6,707 nucleotides of DNA, taken from NCBI GenBank assembly GCA_902796625.1, contig CADBPX010000126.1:1-6707 (forward strand), written 5' to 3'. Positions 1 to 6,187 of the stretch are shown here, piece after piece (position 1 is the first letter of the stretch; each line of letters begins with the position of its first letter). The stretch comes from an uncultured Pseudomonadota bacterium. Its GTDB lineage: Bacteria; Pseudomonadota; Alphaproteobacteria; RF32; CAG-239. The notes beneath the pieces were generated by a model. It saw nothing but the letters and a program-made list of their open reading frames with translations, was not told the DNA's origin and made no database searches. Position numbers and translations under genes: made by a program.

Positions 1-37
1 CACCAACTTGACAACCTAAATTTGGTTCATCAGCCAT
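1..37 (-). CDS. 5' end of an unidentified gene, cut by the window edge
   Basis: Only the first 12 codons are visible, reading MADEPNLGCQVG, before the gene runs off the left edge. The start is supported by a good Shine-Dalgarno sequence, AAGGAG, about 8 bases upstream of the ATG, and by a promoter placed just before it. It reads in the same direction as the TPR gene to its right, but a strong terminator and its own promoter separate the two, so it probably begins a separate transcript. There is no signal peptide or membrane segment in the visible part. I do not recognise the product, and 12 residues are too few to assign a family. Confidence 0.6.
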   Translation of the reverse strand, partial: MADEPNLGCQVG

Positions 38-72
38 ATTCTCATCTCCTTAATAAATATCATTCTGGAGGC

Positions 73-100
73 ATTATAGAAAAAAAAATAAATATTGCAA
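73..100 (-). promoter_or_regulatory. Sigma70-type promoter for the leftmost partial gene
   Basis: On the minus strand a -35 box TTGCAA (100-95) and a perfect -10 box TATAAT (78-73) are separated by 16 bases. Transcription would start near position 66, giving a leader of about 30 bases before the ATG at 37. The site lies between the terminator of the TPR gene and the partial gene, where a promoter is needed. The boxes are seen in the sequence; activity is inferred. Confidence 0.6.
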
Positions 101-163
101 ATTATTTTATCACATTTGAATAACTTTTTAATATATATTTACGTATGTATTATTTTATAGTTA

Positions 164-197
164 CAAAAAAAGGAGCTCATGTGTAATAAAGCTCCTT
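164..197 (-). terminator. Rho-independent terminator of the TPR gene
   Basis: Two perfectly complementary 8-base arms, AAGGAGCT (170-177) and AGCTCCTT (190-197), enclose a 12-base loop. Read on the minus strand, the stem is followed by a run of T residues (the A run at 165-171 on the plus strand). It lies 24 bases past the stop codon of the TPR gene. The plus strand has no T tract after the stem, so it acts in one direction only. Confidence 0.9.
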
Positions 198-221
198 AAA
201 TCAAATAGTTATTTAACGAAA

Positions 222-1196
222 TTAATCCTCTTGATCGCCAGAGGTATTGTCGTTAGAATTATTTTCCGTCGGAGGAACTAGTTCAGGTAACATTCCAACA
301 GCCTGTTTGCGTTTAAGTTTGTTAACAAACTTAATAGAGCGTTGTGCATCCCACTTGCGTTTACCCTCTTCACTTTGGAAAATAATTTTATAAACTTCTA
401 TTGCCTGATCAAACTCAGAAAGCTTTGTTAGGCAAGAAGCCAAGCCATCATACAGTTTGTGGGTATATCTACCATTAACAATAGCCTGCGCTTTTTTATA
501 ACATTTAAGAGCATCCTTAAATTTAAACATTTTCTGATATACATAACCAATGCTTATCCAAGCCTGAAGATCCTGACTATTAATATTCAAAATTTTTGTA
601 AAACACTTTAGTGCCGAATCGTTATCACCCATCAATTGGTATGTAACACCAATTCCGTTCCATGCTTTGGTATTATATTTATCGCCGGATAAAACTTTTT
701 TGAAAAACGATATTGAACGGTCATATTGTTTCAACTTTTGCAACGTAACGGCAATGCTCAATAGAGTCTGAGGGTGTTTGCTATCAACTTGCATAGCACT
801 TTCTAACACATCTAAAGCTTCTTTATATGAGAACATATGTTGCAGAGCTATTGCCTTACCATTCAATGCTTCTAATGAAGTTTTATCATTTGCGTATGCC
901 TCATCAAAGCATACTATTGCATCCTTATATAGTCCACGCATACTTAAGGTGACACCTTTATTATTTAAAACTTCCACAGATTTAGGATTAATCTCCAGTG
1001 CTTTATCGAAGCATTGGACTGCCTCTGTATATTTGCTCATTTTCTGATAAGCAAAACCTTGGCTGTTCATAGCCTTCCATGCTCTTGGGTTATCAGCAAT
1101 TACCTCGGCAAATTTTTCAATTGCTTCTTCATATTCACCCTCATCCAAAAGCTCTTGCCCCCTTTTGTAGGCAGTATTTTCATTAATTTTTACCAT
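222..1196 (-). CDS. TPR-repeat protein, eight consecutive units
   Basis: This 324-residue protein consists almost wholly of tetratricopeptide repeats. Residues 4-275 divide into exactly eight 34-residue units with no gaps, each with the usual small/aromatic pattern (for example GFAYQKMSKYTEAVQCFDKA, residues 47-66) and often a Pro or Asp/Asn at the turn. TPR arrays form a right-handed superhelix that binds peptides or partner proteins. The C-terminus (276-324) is a basic helical stretch followed by an Asn/Asp/Glu-rich tail, probably disordered. There is no signal peptide or membrane segment, so a cytoplasmic location is likely. The ATG at 1196 has an AGAGG Shine-Dalgarno sequence 5 bases upstream. 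It follows the DUF58 gene by 71 bases on the same strand, with a likely promoter in the gap. I infer a scaffold role linked to the MoxR/DUF58 pair. The partner is unknown, and an unrelated adaptor role is possible. Confidence 0.93.
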   Translation of the reverse strand: MVKINENTAYKRGQELLDEGEYEEAIEKFAEVIADNPRAWKAMNSQGFAYQKMSKYTEAVQCFDKALEINPKSVEVLNNKGVTLSMRGLYKDAIVCFDEAYANDKTSLEALNGKAIALQHMFSYKEALDVLESAMQVDSKHPQTLLSIAVTLQKLKQYDRSISFFKKVLSGDKYNTKAWNGIGVTYQLMGDNDSALKCFTKILNINSQDLQAWISIGYVYQKMFKFKDALKCYKKAQAIVNGRYTHKLYDGLASCLTKLSEFDQAIEVYKIIFQSEEGKRKWDAQRSIKFVNKLKRKQAVGMLPELVPPTENNSNDNTSGDQED

Positions 1197-1232
1197 CTTG
1201 ACCTCTTACGTTTACAAAATAATTACTTTGTC

Positions 1233-1261
1233 ACACTATCATATAAATCTTATTATGTCAA
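1233..1261 (-). promoter_or_regulatory. Likely promoter of the TPR gene
   Basis: On the minus strand a perfect -35 box TTGACA (1261-1256) is followed, after 17 bases, by TAGTGT (1238-1233). This -10 box is poor (3 of 6 matches) but is preceded by TG one base upstream, an extended -10 feature. It falls in the 71-base gap after the DUF58 stop. No hairpin terminator is visible in that gap, so the TPR gene could also receive readthrough from moxR-DUF58. Confidence 0.45.
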
Positions 1262-1267
1262 GTTTTT

Positions 1268-2197
1268 TTATTTGATAGAAAATTGCTTAAAAAATGGAGC
1301 TTCTGAGCAAATTTCAATATAATTACAAGATAATTTTTGGCAATTTTTTTTAATAAATTCCCGCTGCTGAGCAAAGAAATTGTTATAATTATTTCTAAAG
1401 TCATCGGAAAAACTGTCAAATATTGTATTAATTCCTTCATATTCTGCTGCGTATAATCCGGCTTCAGGAGCATTTTTTTCTATAATATCATAAATTCTTA
1501 CGCAAAATACCTGATGTTTTTTGGATAAGGCAGCAATACCTTTAAACTGTTCATCGGTAAAATTATAAAAATCACTGATTATAAAAAGAGCTCCTTGTCC
1601 TTTTTGCTGATATTCAAAGTATTTTATTGCATCAGCCATAGAACCTTCATAATTTGCCTGTAAAATCTCAGTTGTTTTTTGAGAAATTTTGCTGAATATG
1701 GAAACTAAATTTTTCATATTATTCTGCGGCTTAAAATAAGAAATATTTTGGCCGTCATATATTAATACACCAAAACGATCTTTATTTTTAATGCTCAGCC
1801 ATCCCAATAATGCTGCTATTTTAGCCGCTGTAACCGATTTTAACTCACGTTTTGTTCCAAAAACCATTGATGCGGTTAAATCCAACAAAACAACTATTTC
1901 ACGATCTTTTTCTTCATTATAAACCTTGATATACGGCTCAGATTTACGAGCAGTTACTCGCCAATCCATGTCTCTGACATCATCGCCGTATGCGTATTCC
2001 CTTACTTCTTCAAGTTCTATTCCTCGTCCTTTAAAGGCAGACTTAACATTTCCGGTCATATTGGAGGTTAGAAGCTTATCGGTTGTGTTTATATAAGGAA
2101 TAAATCGTTGGATATCAATCAATTCCCTCAGCGAAACAGATAACCCCGTTCGGTTATTTTGAATATCTTTATTTTTTATAAATGAAAACAGATTCAT
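1268..2197 (-). CDS. DUF58 domain protein (MoxR partner, VWA-like fold)
   Basis: This is a 309-residue protein of the DUF58 family, whose members are usually encoded beside MoxR ATPases and carry a von Willebrand A-like domain. The family signature is clear: GRGIELEEVREY (57-68), GDDVRDMDWRVTARKSEPYI (71-90) and an acidic EE pair near residues 95-96. The metal-site-like motif D106-L-T108-A-S110-M follows after a hydrophobic strand, with Thr where most relatives have Ser. ISDF (207-210) looks like the second acidic strand of the fold. There are no membrane segments, unlike the longer membrane-anchored DUF58 proteins of some other bacteria, so it is probably soluble. Its start lies 11 bases after the moxR stop, with an AAGG ribosome site overlapping that stop, so the two are surely co-transcribed. 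A role with MoxR in maturing or activating protein targets is inferred from the family; the target is not evident. Confidence 0.93.
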   Translation of the reverse strand: MNLFSFIKNKDIQNNRTGLSVSLRELIDIQRFIPYINTTDKLLTSNMTGNVKSAFKGRGIELEEVREYAYGDDVRDMDWRVTARKSEPYIKVYNEEKDREIVVLLDLTASMVFGTKRELKSVTAAKIAALLGWLSIKNKDRFGVLIYDGQNISYFKPQNNMKNLVSIFSKISQKTTEILQANYEGSMADAIKYFEYQQKGQGALFIISDFYNFTDEQFKGIAALSKKHQVFCVRIYDIIEKNAPEAGLYAAEYEGINTIFDSFSDDFRNNYNNFFAQQREFIKKNCQKLSCNYIEICSEAPFFKQFSIK

Positions 2198-2208
2198 ATT
2201 AAATTACC

Positions 2209-3177
2209 TTAAGGTAACGGAACCAGTTGCAGAATCTTTTGAATTACATCGTCGGCAGTTATTTCATTGGCTTGAGCTTCAAACGTTAAAATAATTCGGT
2301 GCCGCAAAATATCAAAAACAACCGCATGAATATCCTCAGGAGTAACAAAATCCCGGTTTTGCAGCCACGCATGAATTCTGGCGCATCTGTCTAATGCTAT
2401 AGTTGCACGCGGGCTTGCTCCGTAAGAGATTGTATTTTTTAAGTTTTCATCATATTTTTCCGGATGTCTTGTTGCTATTATCAATTGCACCAAATATTCT
2501 TCAATAGCTTCACTGAAATGGATATCAAAAGCCTCTTGTCTGGCCGATAAAATATCTTCAATACGGATATCACATGCAAAATTTGGCATTTTATATCCAG
2601 ATTTTTCTTCTTGGCGAACCAAATTCAGTATTTCTCTTTCCGTTTGCGCTGATGGTTGATCAATTTTTATATACATCAAAAAACGGTCTAATTGAGCTTC
2701 CGGCAAATTATACGTTCCTTCATGTTCAATCGGATTCTGAGTGGCCATAACCATAAATAACTGCGGAAGCTTATACTGTTTTCCTCCGACACTCACCTGT
2801 CTTTCTGCCATGGCTTCCAATAATGCAGATTGAACCTTGGCCGGAGCACGATTTATTTCATCTGCTAATACCATATTTGCAAAAATAGGCCCTTTACGAA
2901 ATTCAAAATCACCGGTGGACGAAATATATATATCACTTCCGGTTATATCCGATGGTAATAAATCAGGCGTAAATTGAATACGACTAAATGATGCTTCAAC
3001 ACAATCGGCTAAAGTTTTAATTGCCTTGGTTTTGGCTAATCCCGGAGCTCCTTCCACCAAAGCATGTCCATCAGCAAGCATTGTAATAATGAGCTTATCA
3101 ACTAAATCTTCTTGGCCTAAAATTTTGCTTTGCATGTATTTTTTTAAATTAACTATTTTTTCTCTGACAATTGACAT
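2209..3177 (-). CDS. moxR: MoxR-family AAA+ ATPase
   Basis: This is a 322-residue AAA+ ATPase, the usual length for MoxR. The Walker A motif GAPGLAKT spans residues 43-50 (K49). Walker B, VLADE, spans 103-107 (D106, E107). Sensor 1 is in ATQNP (145-149), the arginine finger is probably R165 in EAQLDRF, and sensor 2 is in GASPRA (253-258, R257). After the ATPase core comes the C-terminal helical lid ending near 322. MoxR proteins form rings that use ATP to remodel or help assemble specific targets, generally with a VWA-type partner; here that is the DUF58 protein directly downstream. The ATG at 3177 has an AGAGG ribosome site 5 bases upstream. The gene starts divergently from the helicase gene. 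All catalytic residues are present, so it should be active. The family is certain; the substrate is unknown. Confidence 0.96.
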   Translation of the reverse strand: MSIVREKIVNLKKYMQSKILGQEDLVDKLIITMLADGHALVEGAPGLAKTKAIKTLADCVEASFSRIQFTPDLLPSDITGSDIYISSTGDFEFRKGPIFANMVLADEINRAPAKVQSALLEAMAERQVSVGGKQYKLPQLFMVMATQNPIEHEGTYNLPEAQLDRFLMYIKIDQPSAQTEREILNLVRQEEKSGYKMPNFACDIRIEDILSARQEAFDIHFSEAIEEYLVQLIIATRHPEKYDENLKNTISYGASPRATIALDRCARIHAWLQNRDFVTPEDIHAVVFDILRHRIILTFEAQANEITADDVIQKILQLVPLP

Positions 3178-3290
3178 ATGAGCCTCTGTTAAAAATTGTT
3201 TATAAACGATAAAAAACTTTCATTTATAAAATTAATACGCTAGAACTATATATAATTTGCTAATAATATAAAGACAAGAAAAATTTTAAA
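3178..3290. promoter_or_regulatory. Divergent promoter region between moxR and uvrD/pcrA
   Basis: This 113-base, very AT-rich spacer must hold promoters for both divergent genes. On the plus strand TATAAT (3251-3256) is a perfect -10 box, but no good -35 sits at the right distance. On the minus strand TTGTCT (3277-3272) and TATATA are 17 bases apart. Two copies of the palindrome TTTATAAA (3199-3206 and 3223-3230) lie on the moxR side. Start points cannot be fixed by eye, because AT-rich sequence gives many weak matches. Confidence 0.4.
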
Positions 3291-5603
3291 ATGATCACCT
3301 CTGACGATAAAATATTTGATTTGGAAGTATCTAATGCGGCACCTGATTATGATAATATCAGTTCATTAAAGCCGTCCATGCCGTGGCTTGATGAATTAAA
3401 TAAGGAACAAAGACAGGCCGTTGAAACAACTGAAGGACCTTTATTAGTGCTATCTGGCGCAGGAACCGGTAAGACCAAAGTTCTTACTACCAGGCTTGCA
3501 TATATTTTAACTCAGATGAAAGCGCAACCTTGGAACTGTTTAGTCGTAACATTTACCAACCGAGCAGCTAAAGAAATGAAAGAGCGCGTTCAGAATTTGA
3601 TTGGAGATATGGTCAACAATGTATGGTTGGGAACTTTTCATGGAATATGTGTTAAAATACTGCGTCAACACGCCGAGCTAGTCGGATTACATCCTAATTT
3701 TACAATTTTGGGAGAGGATGATCAAAAAAGACTTATTAAGCAAATTATGGAAACAGAAGGTATTGATGATAAAAAATACCCTCCTCAAAATGTTGTTGAA
3801 AAAATATCTCGTTTAAAAGATAAAGGATTAACCGTTGAAAAAATTAATTTAGAATACAAATCAACTGTATTATCAAATATTTACAATAAATATCAGAAAC
3901 GTTTACTTGAGCTTAATTGTGTTGATTTCGGTGATATTTTATTACATACTTTGGTTATTTTGATGTCTAATAATGAAATTTTGCAGAAATACCAGGATAA
4001 ATTTAAATATGTAATGGTCGATGAGTATCAAGACACCAATGTTACGCAGTATTTATTTTTACGGCTTATTTCGCAAAAATATAGAAATTTATGTTGTGTC
4101 GGTGATGATGATCAATCCATATATTCTTGGCGTGGTGCTGAAATTGAGAACATTATGCGCTTTCAAAAAGACTTTGATGATGCAAAAATTATTCGTCTTG
4201 AACAAAACTATCGCTCAACGGTTAATATTTTAAATGCGGCTTCTAATTTAATTTCGCATAATAAAACGCGATTGGGAAAAACATTACGTGTTGCTGAAAA
4301 TAGTATAGCCCAAAATAAAAATAATGAAAAAATAAAGCTTCTCAGTATTTATAGCGGTGAAGAAGAAGCCAAGTGGATTGTATCGGAAATAAAAAAATTA
4401 CATCAAAGCGGATACGAGTATAAAAATATAGCTGTTTTGGTACGAACAGCATTCCAAACCCGTGAATTCGAAGAAAAATTCATTAATGAGGCAATACCTT
4501 ACCAGGTGATTGGCGGGCCGAAGTTCTATGAAAGAGCAGAAATAAGAGATATTCTTGCTTATTTTAGGGTAATTGTACAGCCCGATGATGATTTGGCTCT
4601 TGAAAGAATTATCAACAAGCCGGCAAGAGGTATCGGCAGCAAAACAATAGAAAAATTAGAACAGATTGCCAAAGTGTCTAATACTTCTTTATTTGAGGCT
4701 ATAAAAATTGCCATAAATCAAAATATTCTTACCGGTAAAAGTAAAAACAGCCTTACATCTTTGGTTCAAAATTTTCACGAATGGCAAAAATCCGTTAACA
4801 CCACTCCTCTTGACGATTTAGCCTCTAAAATTTTAGAAGATACCGGTTATTGGGATATGTTGAAAAATGATTCTTCGGCAGAAGCCTCTGGAAGGATTGA
4901 AAACTTAAAAGAATTAATAAATGTTATCAGCGACACAAACACATATCCTAATTTAGCTGAGTTTTTAGACCATGTCAGCTTGGTTATGGAAAATGATAAT
5001 GTTATTGATTACAATAAGGTCATGTTGATAACATTACATTCAGCTAAAGGCCTTGAATTTGACGTGGTATTTCTTCCGGGATGGGAAGAAGGCCTTTTTC
5101 CTCACCAAAAAAGTTTAGATGAAGGTGGAGAAAATTCACTGGAAGAAGAACGTAGATTGGCATATGTGGCAATTACTCGCGCCAAACAAAAGCTATATAT
5201 AACAACAACTTTTAACCGTCGTATATACGGACAATGGCAGAATAATATCCCTTCCCGCTTTCTTAATGAAATTCCAAGCGAATGTCTGCAAATTAACAAT
5301 CAGACAAGTAATTGCTATGCGAATAACACCTATAACAAGAAAAGTTCTTTCTATAATAAAAGCACTTATAAAAATTATGATAAATCTTCATATCATAAAG
5401 ATAATGTTTCTCATCAATATACATATGAAACCTATGATGACGATAATTTTGAATATTCTCCTAACAAACTGATTGGGGTTAGAGTTTATCACGAAGTACT
5501 CGGATACGGAATAATTACCAAAACCGATGGAAATTTCTGTGAAGTTAATTTCGAAAATTATGGGAAAAGAAAGGTCTTGGGAACATATTTGCGTCGTGCC
5601 TGA
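3291..5603 (+). CDS. uvrD: UvrD/PcrA-type superfamily 1 DNA helicase
   Basis: This 770-residue 3'-5' DNA helicase has all the superfamily 1A motifs: the Q motif LNKEQRQAV (36-44), Walker A GAGTGKT (56-62), Ia TFTNRAAKEM (87-96), Ib GTFHG (114-118), II VDEYQDTN (243-250), III GDDDQSIYSWRGA (271-283), IV LEQNYRS (303-309), V TLHSAKGLEFD (581-591) and VI YVAITRAKQKL (625-635, R630). The core ends near residue 662. A Tyr/Asn/Ser-rich linker (about 666-725) leads to a C-terminal Tudor-like domain (727-768), which in UvrD/PcrA binds RNA polymerase. The protein unwinds DNA in nucleotide excision and mismatch repair and can act on stalled polymerase or recombination intermediates. The chosen ATG has only a weak ribosome site, but the 30-residue acidic extension before PWLDELN resembles alphaproteobacterial homologues, so I keep it. 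UvrD and PcrA are not clearly separable by eye. It diverges from moxR with no evident functional link. Confidence 0.97.
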   Translation: MITSDDKIFDLEVSNAAPDYDNISSLKPSMPWLDELNKEQRQAVETTEGPLLVLSGAGTGKTKVLTTRLAYILTQMKAQPWNCLVVTFTNRAAKEMKERVQNLIGDMVNNVWLGTFHGICVKILRQHAELVGLHPNFTILGEDDQKRLIKQIMETEGIDDKKYPPQNVVEKISRLKDKGLTVEKINLEYKSTVLSNIYNKYQKRLLELNCVDFGDILLHTLVILMSNNEILQKYQDKFKYVMVDEYQDTNVTQYLFLRLISQKYRNLCCVGDDDQSIYSWRGAEIENIMRFQKDFDDAKIIRLEQNYRSTVNILNAASNLISHNKTRLGKTLRVAENSIAQNKNNEKIKLLSIYSGEEEAKWIVSEIKKLHQSGYEYKNIAVLVRTAFQTREFEEKFINEAIPYQVIGGPKFYERAEIRDILAYFRVIVQPDDDLALERIINKPARGIGSKTIEKLEQIAKVSNTSLFEAIKIAINQNILTGKSKNSLTSLVQNFHEWQKSVNTTPLDDLASKILEDTGYWDMLKNDSSAEASGRIENLKELINVISDTNTYPNLAEFLDHVSLVMENDNVIDYNKVMLITLHSAKGLEFDVVFLPGWEEGLFPHQKSLDEGGENSLEEERRLAYVAITRAKQKLYITTTFNRRIYGQWQNNIPSRFLNEIPSECLQINNQTSNCYANNTYNKKSSFYNKSTYKNYDKSSYHKDNVSHQYTYETYDDDNFEYSPNKLIGVRVYHEVLGYGIITKTDGNFCEVNFENYGKRKVLGTYLRRA

Positions 5604-5607
5604 TATT

Positions 5608-5645
5608 GCAAAATCGATTCGTTTTTTTTAGTATTTTTTTGTACT
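5608..5645 (+). terminator. Weak possible terminator after the helicase gene
   Basis: Just past the stop codon, a short imperfect stem (AAA-T-CG with CG-T-TTT, loop ATT) runs into eight T residues at 5622-5629. A second T run at 5634-5640 is flanked by AGTA and TACT. The T tracts look right for termination, but the stems are short and poor in G+C, so termination here may be inefficient or Rho-dependent. Confidence 0.3.
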
Positions 5646-5755
5646 GATAGCAAGTTTTAAGGGGCTGTGTCACAAAAATATGTAAAATTTAGTGTTATTT
5701 CTGGCAAAATGTAAAAAAAATTGTGGATTGTCTGCTAATAATTCAATTCTTTTAT

Positions 5756-5784
5756 TTGACATTTCAAAAAAATGTAATGAATAT
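5756..5784 (+). promoter_or_regulatory. Likely promoter of the HU gene
   Basis: A perfect -35 box TTGACA (5756-5761) is followed by a 17-base spacer and a weak -10 box GAATAT (5779-5784). Transcription would start near 5791, leaving about 50 bases of leader. The consensus -35 is convincing and suits a highly expressed gene, but the -10 position is uncertain. Confidence 0.45.
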
Positions 5785-5793
5785 GTAGTTGAA

Positions 5794-5809
5794 AGGTATG
5801 GGTATACCT
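5794..5809 (+). promoter_or_regulatory. Hairpin in the HU leader
   Basis: AGGTAT (5794-5799) and ATACCT (5804-5809) are perfectly complementary around the loop GGGT. The same bases also contain the DNA palindrome GGTATACC (5801-5808). It lies near the predicted transcript start and about 20 bases before the ribosome site AAAGGA (5829-5834). It could be a stabilising 5' hairpin, an operator, or chance. Confidence 0.35.
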
Positions 5810-5840
5810 GATTTAACCTTAATATAAGAAAGGACCTAAA

Positions 5841-6113
5841 ATGAATAAAACTGAATTCGTTGATGCCGTAGCTAAAACAGCTGGCGTAACAAAGACTGAT
5901 GCAACAAAAGTTGTTGCAGCTGCTATTGAAGTTGTTACTAAATCTTTGAAAAAAGGCAACTCTGTTCAAATTACCGGTTTTGGTACATTTGATGTTGTTA
6001 AACGTGCTGCTCGTAACGGACGTAACCCAGCTACAGGTAAAACAATGAAGATTGCTGCTTCTAAAGCTCCGAAGTTCAAAGCTGGTAAAGTATTGAAAGA
6101 TGCTGTAAAATAA
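5841..6113 (+). CDS. hup: HU-family nucleoid DNA-binding protein
   Basis: This is a 90-residue histone-like protein, the standard length for HU. It has the N-terminal helical dimerisation part (1-45), the GFGTF turn (46-50), and the beta-arm with RNGRNPATGKTMKI (58-71). The arm includes P63, the proline that in HU/IHF inserts between base pairs and bends DNA. The C-terminal helix ends PKFKAGKVLKDAVK (77-90), a pattern typical of alphaproteobacterial HU. HU acts as a dimer that compacts and bends DNA with little sequence preference. The ATG has a clear AAAGGA ribosome site 6 bases upstream. The gene is monocistronic, with its own promoter, leader hairpin and terminator. Its codon choice is strongly biased (GCT, GTT, CGT, AAA) compared with its neighbours, as expected for a very abundant protein. 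IHF is unlikely, given the length and arm sequence. Confidence 0.97.
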   Translation: MNKTEFVDAVAKTAGVTKTDATKVVAAAIEVVTKSLKKGNSVQITGFGTFDVVKRAARNGRNPATGKTMKIAASKAPKFKAGKVLKDAVK

Positions 6114-6137
6114 TTTCTTACAAATCTTTAAATATAA

Positions 6138-6163
6138 GGGGCATCACTTTGATGCCCTTTTTT
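6138..6163 (+). terminator. Rho-independent terminator of the HU gene
   Basis: GGGCATCA (6139-6146) and TGATGCCC (6150-6157) form a perfect 8-base-pair stem with the three-base loop CTT, followed by six T residues (6158-6163). It begins 24 bases after the HU stop codon. The form is textbook. Confidence 0.96.
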
Positions 6164-6187
6164 ATACTTAGAAAACCTAAGTTAAAC

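Larger units (their letters stand above)
5661..5820 (-). mobile_element. Possible decayed right end of an insertion sequence
   Basis: GGGGCTGTGTCACAAAAA (5661-5678) resembles, from memory, the terminal inverted repeats of several IS families, such as IS1182-like elements whose ends begin GGGGCTGT. Read inward on the minus strand, a frame stays open for about 50 codons from 5820. Its last residues are ADNPQFFLHFARNNTKFYIF, then L and a TGA stop (5672-5670) inside the putative repeat. A transposase stop overlapping the terminal repeat is a common IS arrangement. No second end, target duplication or DDE catalytic residues are visible, so this would be only a truncated relic. The frame continues antisense into the HU gene, where openness is simply an effect of HU codon use. 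Chance remains a real alternative. Confidence 0.25.

Noticed and set aside
170..199. Plus-strand AAGGAG followed by ATG and a six-codon reading frame inside the terminator hairpin.
   Set aside because: The ribosome site is too close to the ATG, the bases are explained by the terminator arms on the minus strand, and no plus-strand gene follows.
778..1322. Plus-strand open frames of 89 and 102 codons antisense to the TPR gene.
   Set aside because: They lie mostly opposite a well-supported TPR gene, have no ribosome sites or recognisable domains, and one ends in the DUF58 gene. They are antisense shadows.
1258..1473. Minus-strand 71-codon frame overlapping the end of the DUF58 gene.
   Set aside because: It is an out-of-frame shadow of the DUF58 C-terminus with no ribosome site of note and no domain.
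5266..5472. Plus-strand 68-codon frame within the helicase linker region.
   Set aside because: It is an out-of-frame reading of the low-complexity linker, with no ribosome site and a simple Ile/Met/Lys composition.
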